27,922 bases of DNA from JALGVA01 sp964617715 (GCA_964617715.1 CAZTZN010000044.1:1-27922), one strand, 5' to 3'. Positions 7,327 through 15,172 are shown, counted from the stretch's first letter. Notes: generated by a model from the sequence alone, not told the origin. Numbers and translations are program-made.

Positions 7327-7626
7327 ATGCCACATGAGATCCTGTTCGAGCACATCGCGGACCGTGACGACGCTTTTCGCACCTTCCGTGTGGTGTGGGA
7401 GCCCTACACGAATCGCGTGGCGCTGCACTTCCGAAACCATCGAGAAGCAGCGCACGGCCTGGTGGGGACGCCCGAGGAGACCATCCAGTATCTTGACCGG
7501 CGCGCGGCCGGGGGAGCGCCCTGGAACGGCGGCCCGCCACGTGAGGCTCGCAGGCGTCTGGCAAAGCTGATCGGCGAGCAGACGGGCAGGCTGCAGGAAG
7601 ACGTCCCGGTGACCGACAGCGGCTGA
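7327..7626 (+). CDS. small hypothetical protein, 99 residues
   Basis: I do not recognise it. The start is well supported: ATG 7327 with GGGAGGTG 6 bases upstream. The peptide (MPHEILFEHIADRDDAFRTF...) has a plausible compact alpha/beta layout: a strand-like FRVVWEPYTNRVALHFRN, then helices with many Arg/Glu ending in LAKLIGEQTGRL. There is no signal peptide, membrane segment or cysteine, so it is probably a soluble cytoplasmic protein. It stands alone between a divergent DUF3604 gene and a convergent operon, and its transcript would end at the strong stem at 7654-7681. Good ribosome site, sensible composition and isolation argue that it is a real gene. Confidence 0.7.
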   Translation: MPHEILFEHIADRDDAFRTFRVVWEPYTNRVALHFRNHREAAHGLVGTPEETIQYLDRRAAGGAPWNGGPPREARRRLAKLIGEQTGRLQEDVPVTDSG

Positions 7627-7653
7627 ACGGCCGCGTCACGCGGTGGACGGCGA

Positions 7654-7681
7654 GGGCGACTGACAACGATGTCAGTCGCCC
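7654..7681. terminator. two-way hairpin terminator overlapping a stop codon
   Basis: GGGCGACTGAC (7654-7664) and GTCAGTCGCCC (7671-7681) form a perfect 11-bp stem with a 6-base loop. There is no T-tract on either side. The right arm contains the TGA stop of the minus-strand gene ending at 7672, so the stem serves the convergent plus gene at 7626 and lies across the end of the minus operon. Confidence 0.65.
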
Positions 7682-8682
7682 CGCTGATCCACGGCGGCGT
7701 CTTCATCGGGCGGAAAGTGGGGGAGAGGCCGTGAGGTGCGGATCGCCACTCCCACCAGCCGCGCCAGCGCCTCCGCATCACTCCTCTCGGGCGCACCGGA
7801 CACGCAGGCGATGAATTGATCCTGCACGACGCCGACGGACCACCCCGAGTCGAGCCGGGCGCCGAAGCCCTCCTGGCCCAGTCCATCGATTGCGAATGCT
7901 CCCGTGCGCTCGATCACCCCCGAGAGGATGGCCGTGTACCACCGTCGCGCCTGCGCATCATCGCGGGCGTCGATGACTTCGATCGACACCCGCCTGAGAC
8001 CGATCTCGTGCTCGACACAAAGCGCCATCGGCCTCGCGCTGTCGCCGAGCAGCTTCGTGGGGCGGTAGCTCAGCGATAACGAGGTGATCCACCTGCGCGG
8101 CAGCAGAGAAATCAGGCGAGGGACCTCGTCTTCGGGAACAATCGGCAGCCTGACCTCGAGCCGTGCCGCAAGCTGCTGGTCCGCCGGGAGGCCCTTTGTC
8201 TCCGCGTCGGGGGCATGAACGCGCAGGTACCATTGCCCCGACCAGGCGTGCAACACGCCGTCCTCGCGGTAGGCGCTGGAGGTGAGCAGCACGCGCCGTG
8301 CTTGTTGTGTACGCTGCGCCGAGAAGAAGCCCAGGGCATCGAGGTAACTCGGGAAGCCCAGCAGGATGACATCGGCCGCGATGCCGCTATCGGCCTCGCG
8401 ATAGCGCGTCTGCGCCCCGCAGCGCGCGCGGTAGAGGGTCAGCGCCTCAGTCTGTGCGCGCAGCCCCTCAATCTGTGCGGGCGCGCGTTCGGCCGCAGGA
8501 GCATCACGCCACCAGGTCCCCACTTGCTCGGCCAGCACGTGTGCGATCACTTCGGCCTCGGAGGCGTGCTCAGGAGGCGGGGTCGGGCGCAGTTCGGACG
8601 ATGTCGTCTGCGCGTGGGCCGCTGCGGCCGCCAGCAGCGCAGCGCACAGCGCCAGCACCGTGCGCCTGTCGGCAACCTTCAT
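7672..8682 (-). CDS. secreted protein of unknown function (DUF6599-like)
   Basis: About 336 residues. The signal peptide is clear: charged start KVADRR, hydrophobic TVLALCAALLAAAAAHA, cleavage before QTTSS. The mature protein has two similar-looking halves, with GFPSYLDALGFFSAQR and WYLRVHAPDAET in the first and GLGQEGFGARLDSGWSVGVVQDQFIACVSG in the second. This recalls DUF6599-type proteins, but I place it there only tentatively. The ATG at 8682 overlaps the ATPase stop (TGATG), which signals translational coupling; a GTG at 8685 is in frame. As the last gene of the glycosyltransferase-Wzm-Wzt operon it may have an envelope role, which is inference from position. Confidence 0.72.
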   Translation of the reverse strand: MKVADRRTVLALCAALLAAAAAHAQTTSSELRPTPPPEHASEAEVIAHVLAEQVGTWWRDAPAAERAPAQIEGLRAQTEALTLYRARCGAQTRYREADSGIAADVILLGFPSYLDALGFFSAQRTQQARRVLLTSSAYREDGVLHAWSGQWYLRVHAPDAETKGLPADQQLAARLEVRLPIVPEDEVPRLISLLPRRWITSLSLSYRPTKLLGDSARPMALCVEHEIGLRRVSIEVIDARDDAQARRWYTAILSGVIERTGAFAIDGLGQEGFGARLDSGWSVGVVQDQFIACVSGAPERSDAEALARLVGVAIRTSRPLPHFPPDEDAAVDQRGD

Positions 8683-9482
8683 CACCGGTCACCGGCTCCC
8701 GGCTCGGCCGGAGCCCCCGTGGTCGCCATGTACTCGTCCACCACCTGGTCGGTTGGGCCGGTGCGTACGATGCCACCGTCCTTCATCCAGACGGCGCGGT
8801 CGCAAACCGCGCGCACCTCGGTCATGTAGTGCGACACGAAGAGCACGATCCGGCCGGCTTCGGCCTCACGGCGCAGGCGCGCGCGCACGCGGGCGCGGAA
8901 GGCCTCGTCGCCGGTAGAGAGGATCTCATCAACGATCAGCACATCCGGCTCCATGTGTGCCGCCACCGAGAAGCCCAGACGCATCAGCATCCCCGACGAG
9001 TAGGTGCGCACCGGCGTGTCCACCCACTGGGTCGCCTCCGCCCAGGCAATGATGTCGTCGAGCCTGGTGTCGATCTGCCGCCGCGACATGCCCAGAATCG
9101 CGCCCGACAGGTAGATGTTCTCGAGCCCGGTCAGGTCACGGTGGAAGCCCGCCCCCGCCTGGAGCATGGGGCAGACCCGACCGTGGACGCGCACCATCCC
9201 CCGCGTGGGCCGGAGCACGCCGGCGATGATCGCCAGCACGGTGGTCTTGCCACAGCCATTCGGGCCGACCAGCCCGACCACCTCTCCGGGCCGGGCGCGC
9301 ATGGTGAAATCGCGGACCGCCCAGGCGGCCTCCACCTGGTGGACGTGGCCGAGCGCGCGCGCCAGGAAGGCGTCCTTGAGGCGCGCGGGACGGTCGTGAT
9401 GCCTGCGATAGGATTTCCACAGGCCCTGAATGTCTACCACCGGCGCAGGGTCGGCCATGGTGTCGAGGCCGGATCGGCTCAC
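8682..9482 (-). CDS. polysaccharide ABC transporter ATP-binding protein (Wzt/TagH-like)
   Basis: About 266 residues. Walker A GPNGCGKTT at 73-81, signature YSSGM at 161-165, Walker B VLIVDE at 181-186, H-loop His218. The sequence around LKDAFLARALG...WAVRDFTMRARPGEVVGLVG and AGFHRDLTGLENIYLSGAILGMS is typical of O-antigen/teichoic-acid exporters. It stops soon after the nucleotide-binding domain, so it lacks the C-terminal carbohydrate-binding domain of long Wzt proteins. By analogy, export would not depend on recognition of a modified chain end. The start GTG 9482 overlaps the permease stop by 4 bases (GTGA) and has GGAGGT 3 bases upstream. An ATG at 9458 has no ribosome site. Confidence 0.92.
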   Translation of the reverse strand: MSRSGLDTMADPAPVVDIQGLWKSYRRHHDRPARLKDAFLARALGHVHQVEAAWAVRDFTMRARPGEVVGLVGPNGCGKTTVLAIIAGVLRPTRGMVRVHGRVCPMLQAGAGFHRDLTGLENIYLSGAILGMSRRQIDTRLDDIIAWAEATQWVDTPVRTYSSGMLMRLGFSVAAHMEPDVLIVDEILSTGDEAFRARVRARLRREAEAGRIVLFVSHYMTEVRAVCDRAVWMKDGGIVRTGPTDQVVDEYMATTGAPAEPGAGDR

Positions 9483-10285
9483 AGCACCTCCGGCAGTTGG
9501 GCGCTCATCCTGCGATAAACGACCGTGCCCACCAGCAGCGTCAACAGCGAGAACACGGCCGCCGACAGCAGGTGCACGGGCGAGGGCAGTTCGTAGTGGG
9601 GCAGTACCGACCTGAAGGCCTCGCAGATGGTCGCCAGTGGATTGAACAGGTACCAGAAGCGGTAGGCCTCGGGAATCTCGGCGGTCGGGTACATGACCGG
9701 CGTCACGAAGAAGAGCATGCGGGTGAACGCGGTCAGGGCGTACTCCACGTCCTGGTAGTAGGTGTGCACGACCGAGAATATGAGCGACAGCCCGGCGAGC
9801 ATCACGGTCAGGACGACGGTGGCCGGCAGCAGCGCCCAGAAGGCGGGGGGAAAGCGTACCGGCACCACCACGAAGACCGCGAACAGGATGACCATGGAGA
9901 GCAGGAAATGCACGAACGAACTGCTCACAACGGACATGGGCAGCGCCCAGCGCGGGAAGTAGATCTTCTTCACCACGTCGCGGAAGCGCAGGTAGACCGG
10001 GCATGAGGCGAGCAGCGCGTCGTTGAAGTAGATCCAGGGCACCAGCGCGGTGAGGAAGACCAGCGTGTAGTTGGGGATGCGATGCTGCAGCAGGCCCTGA
10101 AAGACGAAGCCGATGACCACGATCTGGAACAGCGGCATGATCAGCGACCACAGGAAGCCCAGGAACGAGCGCCGGTAGCGCGCCTTGAGCTGGGCCACGG
10201 TCATGATCGCGAGCAGTTCGTACCACTGCCGCCACCGGGGCCGGGGCCCTGCTTCCTCACGCTCGACAGTTGCTTGCGCTGCCAC
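9479..10285 (-). CDS. polysaccharide ABC transporter permease (Wzm-like, ABC-2)
   Basis: About 268 residues with the ABC-2 layout. A cytoplasmic N-terminus (WRQWYELLAIMTVAQLKARYRRSFLGFLWSL) includes the conserved amphipathic region and the KARYRRS..GFLW motif of Wzm-type permeases. Around six membrane helices follow, with FFVTPVMYPTAEIPE and WYLFNPLATICEAFRSVL, both family landmarks. The start is GTG 10285 with GGAGGG 4 bases upstream. It pairs with the ATPase that overlaps its stop and should export a lipid-linked polysaccharide across the inner membrane. The glycosyltransferase 85 bases upstream supports this. Confidence 0.92.
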   Translation of the reverse strand: MAAQATVEREEAGPRPRWRQWYELLAIMTVAQLKARYRRSFLGFLWSLIMPLFQIVVIGFVFQGLLQHRIPNYTLVFLTALVPWIYFNDALLASCPVYLRFRDVVKKIYFPRWALPMSVVSSSFVHFLLSMVILFAVFVVVPVRFPPAFWALLPATVVLTVMLAGLSLIFSVVHTYYQDVEYALTAFTRMLFFVTPVMYPTAEIPEAYRFWYLFNPLATICEAFRSVLPHYELPSPVHLLSAAVFSLLTLLVGTVVYRRMSAQLPEVL

Positions 10286-10370
10286 GTGTCCCTCCGGTCG
10301 TCGTCAGCGTGTGGGTGATCCCCCGCGTACTAACCTTCGGATCGGTCCCGCCGGTTCCCGGGGTGTCGGG

Positions 10371-11306
10371 TCAGTGCCCGGTGAGTGCCTGCGCCATGCC
10401 CCGATAGTAACAGGCCGCCAGCACCTGACTCCACACGAGTCGCGCCGCGCGCGCGGCGCCGAGCCCCGCCAGCCCGCCCGCAATCGCTCGCCAGCCGCTC
10501 AGCATCCAGCGGTTGAAGAGCGCGCCCTTAAGCAGCCAGCGGGCGCTCCATCGGCGCGGCAGTCGGTGGGCGCCGACGACTTCGCCGCGCGTCGGATGCC
10601 TGGCGATGAAGTGTGCGGCCGAGCGCCCGACCGCCTCCTGCCGGCGACAGTACGAGACCGGTTCGATAGTGTGATGATGATACCCGATTGCGTCGGGGGC
10701 ATACAGCAGTCGCACGCCCGCCTCGGTAGCGCGCAGGCCCAGGTCGGTGTCCTCCCACCCGTAGCTGAAGTCTTCATCGAAGCCACCCAGCTCGAGCAGC
10801 AACGCCCGGTCGATCGAGAGGTTGGCCGTGATGAAGGCGTGAAAGGGCAGCTCGTCGAGGCCCTCCAGGGCGTCGTAACCGAAGTGATAGCGCTCCATCA
10901 CAAAGCGCTCGAAGGCCGTCACCCGCTTGCCCGGCGGCCACCGCACCCTGCCGACTACCGCGTGGGCATCAGTCACTCCCGCACGCCGCTGCTCGTGGCC
11001 GCGCAGCAGTGAGGGTGTGGCCTCGATGTCGTCGCACAGGAAGAGCACGCGCTCGCATGAGGCCGCCGCCACACCCGCGTTGCGCGCCGCCGCGGGCCCG
11101 CCGCGCCGCCCCTCGAGCAGCGTCAGCGGAAACTGCGTGTCGAATCCCCGCACGACGTCGGCGGTCCCGTCGGTGGAGCCATCATCGACCACTATCAGCT
11201 CTCCGAGAAGCTTCGGGGCGTCCTGTGCCAGCAAGGCGCGCAGCACCACGAGAAGCGTCTCGCGGCGGTTGTAGGTCGGGATGATGACGCTGTAGCGGGC
11301 TGTCAT
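10371..11306 (-). CDS. family 2 glycosyltransferase
   Basis: About 311 residues with a GT-A fold. YSVIIPTYNRRETL opens the Rossmann-like domain, VVDDGSTDG at 39-47 binds the nucleotide, FLCDDIE at 89-95 is the DXD-like metal motif, and GGFDEDFSYGWEDTDLGLR at 173-191 holds the probable catalytic base (Glu184/Asp185). The C-terminal region has hydrophobic, Arg-rich helices that may touch the membrane. Its ribosome site is weak. It is first in the minus-strand Wzm/Wzt operon and divergent from the phosphodiesterase gene, so it probably helps build the exported glycan. Donor and acceptor are not readable. Confidence 0.9.
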   Translation of the reverse strand: MTARYSVIIPTYNRRETLLVVLRALLAQDAPKLLGELIVVDDGSTDGTADVVRGFDTQFPLTLLEGRRGGPAAARNAGVAAASCERVLFLCDDIEATPSLLRGHEQRRAGVTDAHAVVGRVRWPPGKRVTAFERFVMERYHFGYDALEGLDELPFHAFITANLSIDRALLLELGGFDEDFSYGWEDTDLGLRATEAGVRLLYAPDAIGYHHHTIEPVSYCRRQEAVGRSAAHFIARHPTRGEVVGAHRLPRRWSARWLLKGALFNRWMLSGWRAIAGGLAGLGAARAARLVWSQVLAACYYRGMAQALTGH

Positions 11307-11464
11307 AGCAGTGTGCTGCGCTCCGAAGGTGGTCGCCGGCCCACCGGCACAGTCTACGCCATCGGCACGACTTCGACAAGGTGGCGCGAGAAGCGTGGGG
11401 GCGTGCAGGAGCGTCGGCGTCAGGCCACGAACCTGCGCATCACCGCCGCGGAGAGGATGACCTC

Positions 11465-13138
11465 ATGAGCGATACGACGAAGCCGCGATTGCTGGTGATC
11501 GGCATTGACGGAGCCGACTGGCTGATCACGCGCCATCTGATAAGCGCGGGTGAACTGCCCAACCTGCGCGCGCTGGCAGAGGGAGGGGCGTGGGGGCCGG
11601 CGCGCTCGACCACGCCGCCGACGACGCCGCCCGCATGGACCTCGATCATGACCGGCAAGGGCCCCGGGCGCCACGGCGTCTTCGATTTCCTTCCGATGGC
11701 GGGCGACGCCATGGACGCGCCGATCGCATCGCGGCGGCGCGCCATGACGCTCTGGCACGCGCTCAGCGACGCCAGGCTGCGCGTGGGCACCTTCAACCTG
11801 CCCGCGACCTACCCGCCCGAGGCGCTCAACGGCTTCCAGGTCTCCGGCTTCGACGCCGCAGACTACGGACCGTCCATGGCGCAGCCGCGCGAGGCCTTCG
11901 AGGTGCTCCGCGACGCCGTCGGCGAGTATGAGCTATGCCCGTTCTCTATCCAGGACCCAGCGGGAGACCGCGCCGCGCTGGTCCAGCATGCCGATGTGCC
12001 GCTACTGGGGACAAGCGCCTTGCTGCGAAGATGGCCGTGTGACGTTTACATGACTTCCTTCCAGATCGTGGACTGGGTGCATCACGGTCACCTGGGGCGC
12101 GAGATGGAGCCGATGCGCCCGGAGACGCTCCCCGCCGACGGCCACGTCATCGAGGCCTACCGGCTGGTGGATGACCGCATCGGCGCGCTGCTTACGGAGT
12201 GGATGGGCGAGCAGACCACAGTGATAGTGCTCTCTGACCACGGCGGCACCTCCGCCGATCGGCTGGTCAACCTCGAGAAGCTCTTCCTCGACCATGGGTT
12301 GCTGGCGTACGCCTCGAAGAGTGGGGGCGAGCCCGCAGAGCTGCAGGGGCGCCGATCGCGGGCGGCGTCGGCCCTGCGCCTGTGGATGGGCCTCAAGCGC
12401 GCTCTGCCGCCGCTCGCGCGCTTGATGGCGCCGCTGGCGCGCCGGATGCGCGGACGCTTCTCGACCTATCAGGAAGATGTAGCGATTGACTGGTCGCGCA
12501 CCCGTGCGGCCCCGTGGGGCAAATACGCGCAGGTGCGTCTGAACCTGGCCGGACGCGATGCCGGGGGGATCGTTGCGCCGGAAGATGTGCCCGGCCTCGC
12601 GGACGAGATCACCGCGCTGCTCGCGTCACTGCGCGACCCGGTCTCCGGTGCGGCGATATACACCGAGGTGCTGCGAAATGAGCAGCTCTACGATGGCCCC
12701 TACGGTCATCTCGGGCCGGATCTCTACGGCATTCCGGTCGAGGAGCGCTACCTGACGGTCAGCGCGCGCTCGGGCATGGGGATGTTGCCGCTCATCGATG
12801 TGCAGCCAGAGCCGGTGGTGGCGCTCGATCCGGGCTGGGGCGTGCACTCCTCGGTGGGCATTATCATACTCGGCGGGCGCGCTGTCGCGACGGGCGTGCA
12901 GATCGAGCAGGCCTCGGTGGAGGACCTGGCGCCGACCGTGTTGCACCTGCTGGGGCAGCCGATCCCCGAGGACATGGATGGGCGCGCACTGCTCGAGGCG
13001 CTCGACGCCGCGGTCGTCGGCAGGGATCCCCGCACGTGCCCGCCGTGGCCCGAGCCGGAACGTGGGGGGCCCGAGACGTACACCGATAGAGAACGCGAGG
13101 CGGTCGAGCAGCGCCTGCGGAGCCTGGGCTACATGTGA
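11465..13138 (+). CDS. alkaline-phosphatase superfamily phosphodiesterase/phosphatase
   Basis: About 557 residues. LLVIGIDGADW puts the first metal Asp at 15. TTPPTTPPAWTSIMTGKGPG contains the probable nucleophile Thr59, followed by RHGVFDF. IVDWVHH (201-207) and LSDHGG (256-261) supply further metal ligands. This is the type I phosphodiesterase/nucleotide pyrophosphatase pattern. No signal peptide is visible from the chosen ATG 11465, which has GAGAGG about 8 bases upstream; an in-frame ATG at 11381 would add an unlikely Arg/His-rich leader. It is divergent from the polysaccharide operon, with 158 bases between. Such genes are common in surface polysaccharide loci, possibly acting on phospho-linked groups; the substrate is unknown. 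Confidence 0.85.
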   Translation: MSDTTKPRLLVIGIDGADWLITRHLISAGELPNLRALAEGGAWGPARSTTPPTTPPAWTSIMTGKGPGRHGVFDFLPMAGDAMDAPIASRRRAMTLWHALSDARLRVGTFNLPATYPPEALNGFQVSGFDAADYGPSMAQPREAFEVLRDAVGEYELCPFSIQDPAGDRAALVQHADVPLLGTSALLRRWPCDVYMTSFQIVDWVHHGHLGREMEPMRPETLPADGHVIEAYRLVDDRIGALLTEWMGEQTTVIVLSDHGGTSADRLVNLEKLFLDHGLLAYASKSGGEPAELQGRRSRAASALRLWMGLKRALPPLARLMAPLARRMRGRFSTYQEDVAIDWSRTRAAPWGKYAQVRLNLAGRDAGGIVAPEDVPGLADEITALLASLRDPVSGAAIYTEVLRNEQLYDGPYGHLGPDLYGIPVEERYLTVSARSGMGMLPLIDVQPEPVVALDPGWGVHSSVGIIILGGRAVATGVQIEQASVEDLAPTVLHLLGQPIPEDMDGRALLEALDAAVVGRDPRTCPPWPEPERGGPETYTDREREAVEQRLRSLGYM

Positions 13139-13316
13139 CCTGCGCTCGCGCGGCGGAAGGTGGGGCAGAGAGCAGTCCTGAATCGCGGGCCGGGGCCAGT
13201 GTCCCGGAGATGTGCTCTCTTCGTGATGGGGGGCTTCGCAGTTGCGGGGGGCGCGTCGTGTCGCTGTCGTTCGGAGGACCGGCTCGCGAGGTCGTCATTG
13301 TTGGCCGCGCAGGTGC

Positions 13317-13355
13317 AGGCTCCCGAGCCTCGCAGGATTCAGGCTCGGCCCGAGC
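13317..13355. repeat. tandem small hairpins
   Basis: AGGCT-CCCG-AGCCT (13317-13330) and GCTCG-GCC-CGAGC (13343-13355) lie 12 bases apart and share the AGGCTC core. They sit 180 bases after the phosphodiesterase stop and could form its terminator region, although no T-tract follows. Confidence 0.35.
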
Positions 13356-13391
13356 GCGACGACGCACGGTGTGCTGAGGAGGAGGGGGGCG

Positions 13392-13496
13392 ATGAGCGTG
13401 GTGTGTGCTTGGGTGGAGGGCTCCGGGGGGCGCGTGACCTGCCGGGTGATGGGGCGATTCACAGCGCCCGGCGTGGTTTTGAGGGAGATAACATAA
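13392..13496 (+). CDS. possible small protein, 34 residues
   Basis: ATG 13392 is preceded by a long purine-rich GAGGAGGAGGGGGG site, one of the strongest ribosome sites here. The peptide begins MSVVCAWVEGSGGRVTCRVM and ends GVVLREIT; it is balanced in composition, has two Cys and no obvious membrane segment. The TAA stop overlaps the ATG of the next frame (TAATG). I do not recognise it. Short length and lack of known relatives keep confidence low. Confidence 0.3.
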   Translation: MSVVCAWVEGSGGRVTCRVMGRFTAPGVVLREIT

Positions 13497-13506
13497 TGTA
13501 TGTTAT
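13488..13506. repeat. AT-rich 8-bp inverted repeat around a start codon
   Basis: ATAACATA (13488-13495) and TATGTTAT (13499-13506) are perfect reverse complements separated by ATG. In this GC-rich region such an AT palindrome is striking. It could be a regulator operator, or an RNA hairpin that hides the ATG at 13496. Confidence 0.5.
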
Positions 13507-13828
13507 ACGCACACGCGGCCGACGGAGGGCAACGCAGCGCATATGCGGCTACCGGGCCACATCTCGACGTCTCCTGCGCGGCCGTCGAGCATCGTCGCCC
13601 GTCCGTCGGGAGCGCGCTTCCCATTGGCGCCGCGCTGAGATCTCTGAGGATGACCGCGCCCTGGACGGAGGTCGTGCTCTCAGCGGTCTCGCTTTCACCA
13701 TCGCCGCGCACGGGCTCGATTGTGGCACTCAAGCCACCGCGGGCGTTGCTCATGCCGAGATTCTCACGTGCAAGTGGCCGCCCGGGCTTCCGATCACGAG
13801 GCAGCGGAAGTCACGTTTCTGCTGCTGA
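13496..13828 (+). CDS. doubtful ORF coupled to the 34-codon ORF
   Basis: The 110-codon frame starts at the ATG overlapping the previous stop. The N-terminal half is very Arg-rich (RTRGRRRATQ, RRLLRGRRASSPVRRE), which often marks a shadow frame in GC-rich DNA, and it ends in a Cys pair. The coupling geometry is its only support; I think it is more likely not a gene. Confidence 0.15.
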   Translation: MYVIRTRGRRRATQRICGYRATSRRLLRGRRASSPVRRERASHWRRAEISEDDRALDGGRALSGLAFTIAAHGLDCGTQATAGVAHAEILTCKWPPGLPITRQRKSRFCC

Positions 13829-13954
13829 GCAGCCCGGCGCGTCATTCGCGGGCGGCCACGGGCCGGTGGCGGGTGTGAGGACGAACAGCCGCGACGTCGG
13901 TAAATGCTGTCGCAACTGTCACAGGTTGGACAAAAGGCAAAGGCCGGTGGCAGG

Positions 13955-14080
13955 ATGAGGCGGGTGGCTTACGTAACTGAGGAGGATGAGGCGCATGACG
14001 CTGGTTGGTTGGTCTACATAGGCGATCTGAGGGTATGCAGATTGCGTGGTTGCGCGGATGAGGTCGTCCCCGGGAAGTGA
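13955..14080 (+). CDS. possible small protein, 41 residues
   Basis: ATG 13955 opens MRRVAYVTEEDEAHDAGWLV and continues YIGDLRVCRLRGCADEVVPGK. The acidic, mixed composition with alternating strand-like segments looks more protein-like than the neighbouring frames. The ribosome site (GGTGG..AGG) is poor. Unrecognised; low confidence. Confidence 0.22.
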   Translation: MRRVAYVTEEDEAHDAGWLVYIGDLRVCRLRGCADEVVPGK

Positions 14081-14114
14081 GGGAGATGGCATCACACTCC
14101 CCCACCTCAATGTG

Positions 14115-14146
14115 ACGAGGCCCCCGAGCGCGGCCGGGGGCCTCGT
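14115..14146. terminator. strong GC-rich hairpin terminator after the barrel genes
   Basis: ACGAGGCCCCCG (14115-14126) and CGGGGGCCTCGT (14135-14146) form a perfect 12-bp stem with an 8-base loop. It is 22 bases beyond the stop of the minus-strand gene ending at 14169. No T-tract, but this is the most stable stem in the window. Confidence 0.75.
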
Positions 14147-14168
14147 GAGTGCGGGCAGCGGTCTGTGA

Positions 14169-14990
14169 TCAGAACAGGCCCGCGACGCCGAGCGAGGTCT
14201 CGTCGCCGCCGTCGAGGTCCTGATAGGCGACACCGACCTCCCAGGTGCCGAAGCGATAGCCCGCGCCGACGGTGAGGTCGCCATCCAGGAGTCCGGCGCG
14301 CAGGATGGCGTCGGTCTCGGGAATGGGGTATTCCGCGCCGACGTTGAGCCAGGTGTCCACCTCGTCGCTCACATCATTGACGTCGAGCGCGAGGATCAGG
14401 CCGTCAGGGGTCCTGACCGACACGCCGAAGTCGTAGATGGGGGCCGGTGAGCTTTCCTCGGCGATGTCGTTGATCAGGAAACCGGCGCGCCACTCGTTAC
14501 CGATCTCGTCCGTGTTGCGGTACATGAGGCCGACGTTGATGAAGGTGAAGTCATCGCTGAGGGCGTTATCGTGGCTTTCGAAGAGAAGCGCAACACCGGC
14601 GCTGAACTGGCTCTCTCCGATCTGCATGCCGTAACCCGCGCCCAGGGTGCTGGTCTCAGAACCGCCGAAGTCCCAGTAATCGTAGCCGGCGCCAATACCC
14701 TGGCGCATGTCGGCAGAGTGGCCGGCGTAGGAGATGCCGTAGCGGTCCCAGTCGGCATCGACCGAAGCCACGGCGGACGCGGTGCCGGTCCATGCGCCAT
14801 CATAGGCGTCCGCGCCCGGGGTGTTGACCCACGGTAGCCCTGCAGGGTTGTAGAACATCGCGTCGGAGTCGTCGGCGAGGCCCACGGAGGTCTCGCCCAT
14901 TGCGGCGGTGCGCACGTTCTGCGCCAGCACCGGGATCGCAACTGAGGCGATCAGCCCCAGCATCACGACAAACAACGTCAGGCTCCTCAT
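14169..14990 (-). CDS. outer-membrane beta-barrel-like protein (PorV/UPF0164-like), paralogue 1
   Basis: About 273 residues. The signal peptide (SLTLFVVMLGLIASVAIPVLA) is cut before QNVRT. The mature start RTAAMGETSVGLADDSDAMFYNPAGL is the hallmark opening of PorV/UPF0164/OmpP1-like barrels. Alternating strands such as GIGAGYDYWDFGG, AGVALLFES and ILALDVNDVSDEVDTWLNVGAEY follow, and the chain ends in Phe, the usual barrel C-terminus. AGGAGG lies 7 bases before ATG 14990 and 4 before ATG 14993, so either is possible. It is 182 bases downstream of a paralogue on the same strand and is closed by the strong stem at 14115. Function (porin, export partner or structural) is not known. Confidence 0.75.
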   Translation of the reverse strand: MRSLTLFVVMLGLIASVAIPVLAQNVRTAAMGETSVGLADDSDAMFYNPAGLPWVNTPGADAYDGAWTGTASAVASVDADWDRYGISYAGHSADMRQGIGAGYDYWDFGGSETSTLGAGYGMQIGESQFSAGVALLFESHDNALSDDFTFINVGLMYRNTDEIGNEWRAGFLINDIAEESSPAPIYDFGVSVRTPDGLILALDVNDVSDEVDTWLNVGAEYPIPETDAILRAGLLDGDLTVGAGYRFGTWEVGVAYQDLDGGDETSLGVAGLF

Positions 14991-15118
14991 CATACTGCCT
15001 CCTGTTCGTAGTGCAACATTGCCCACATAAGTTCTCGGCACGGCGGTACATGTAGACCGCAGGTACAAGCACGATCGTTGCCGAGGTCGTCACTATGCTC
15101 GACACGGCTATTCAGCGC

Positions 15119-15151
15119 CCCGGGCAGAGATTCCTTCGTATTCGGCCCGGG
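15119..15151 (-). terminator. candidate hairpin between the two barrel genes
   Basis: CCCGGGC (15119-15125) and GCCCGGG (15145-15151) form a 7-bp GC stem with a 19-base loop, 22 bases after the stop of the upstream barrel gene. It may attenuate or end that transcript; weak because of the long loop. Confidence 0.4.
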
Positions 15152-15172
15152 CCGCGACCGTGACGCTGCGTC

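Larger units (their letters stand above)
13139..14114. other. ~1-kb gap without a convincing conserved gene
   Basis: Between the phosphodiesterase gene and the terminator at 14115 no reading frame looks like a known family. The longer open frames are Arg/Ser/Pro-rich and overlap each other on both strands, as expected by chance at this GC content. The gap holds small hairpins (13317-13355), a 34-codon ORF with a strong ribosome site (13392), an AT-rich palindrome (13488-13506) and a 41-codon ORF (13955). It could hold a non-coding RNA or a decayed gene. Confidence 0.6.

Noticed and set aside
13295..13753. 152-codon minus-strand frame in the 1-kb gap
   Set aside because: No ribosome site, Ser/Thr/Pro-rich chance composition and overlap with several equally long frames on the other strand.
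13900..13990. Possible c-di-GMP-I-like riboswitch (GCAAAGGCC near 13938)
   Set aside because: Only a short resemblance to the GCAAAGCC core; the matching stems and the ACAGGGCAAA partner are absent.
15001..15118. Promoter for the downstream barrel gene
   Set aside because: TTGTAC and TACATG-like boxes are present but do not give a convincing pair with correct spacing.
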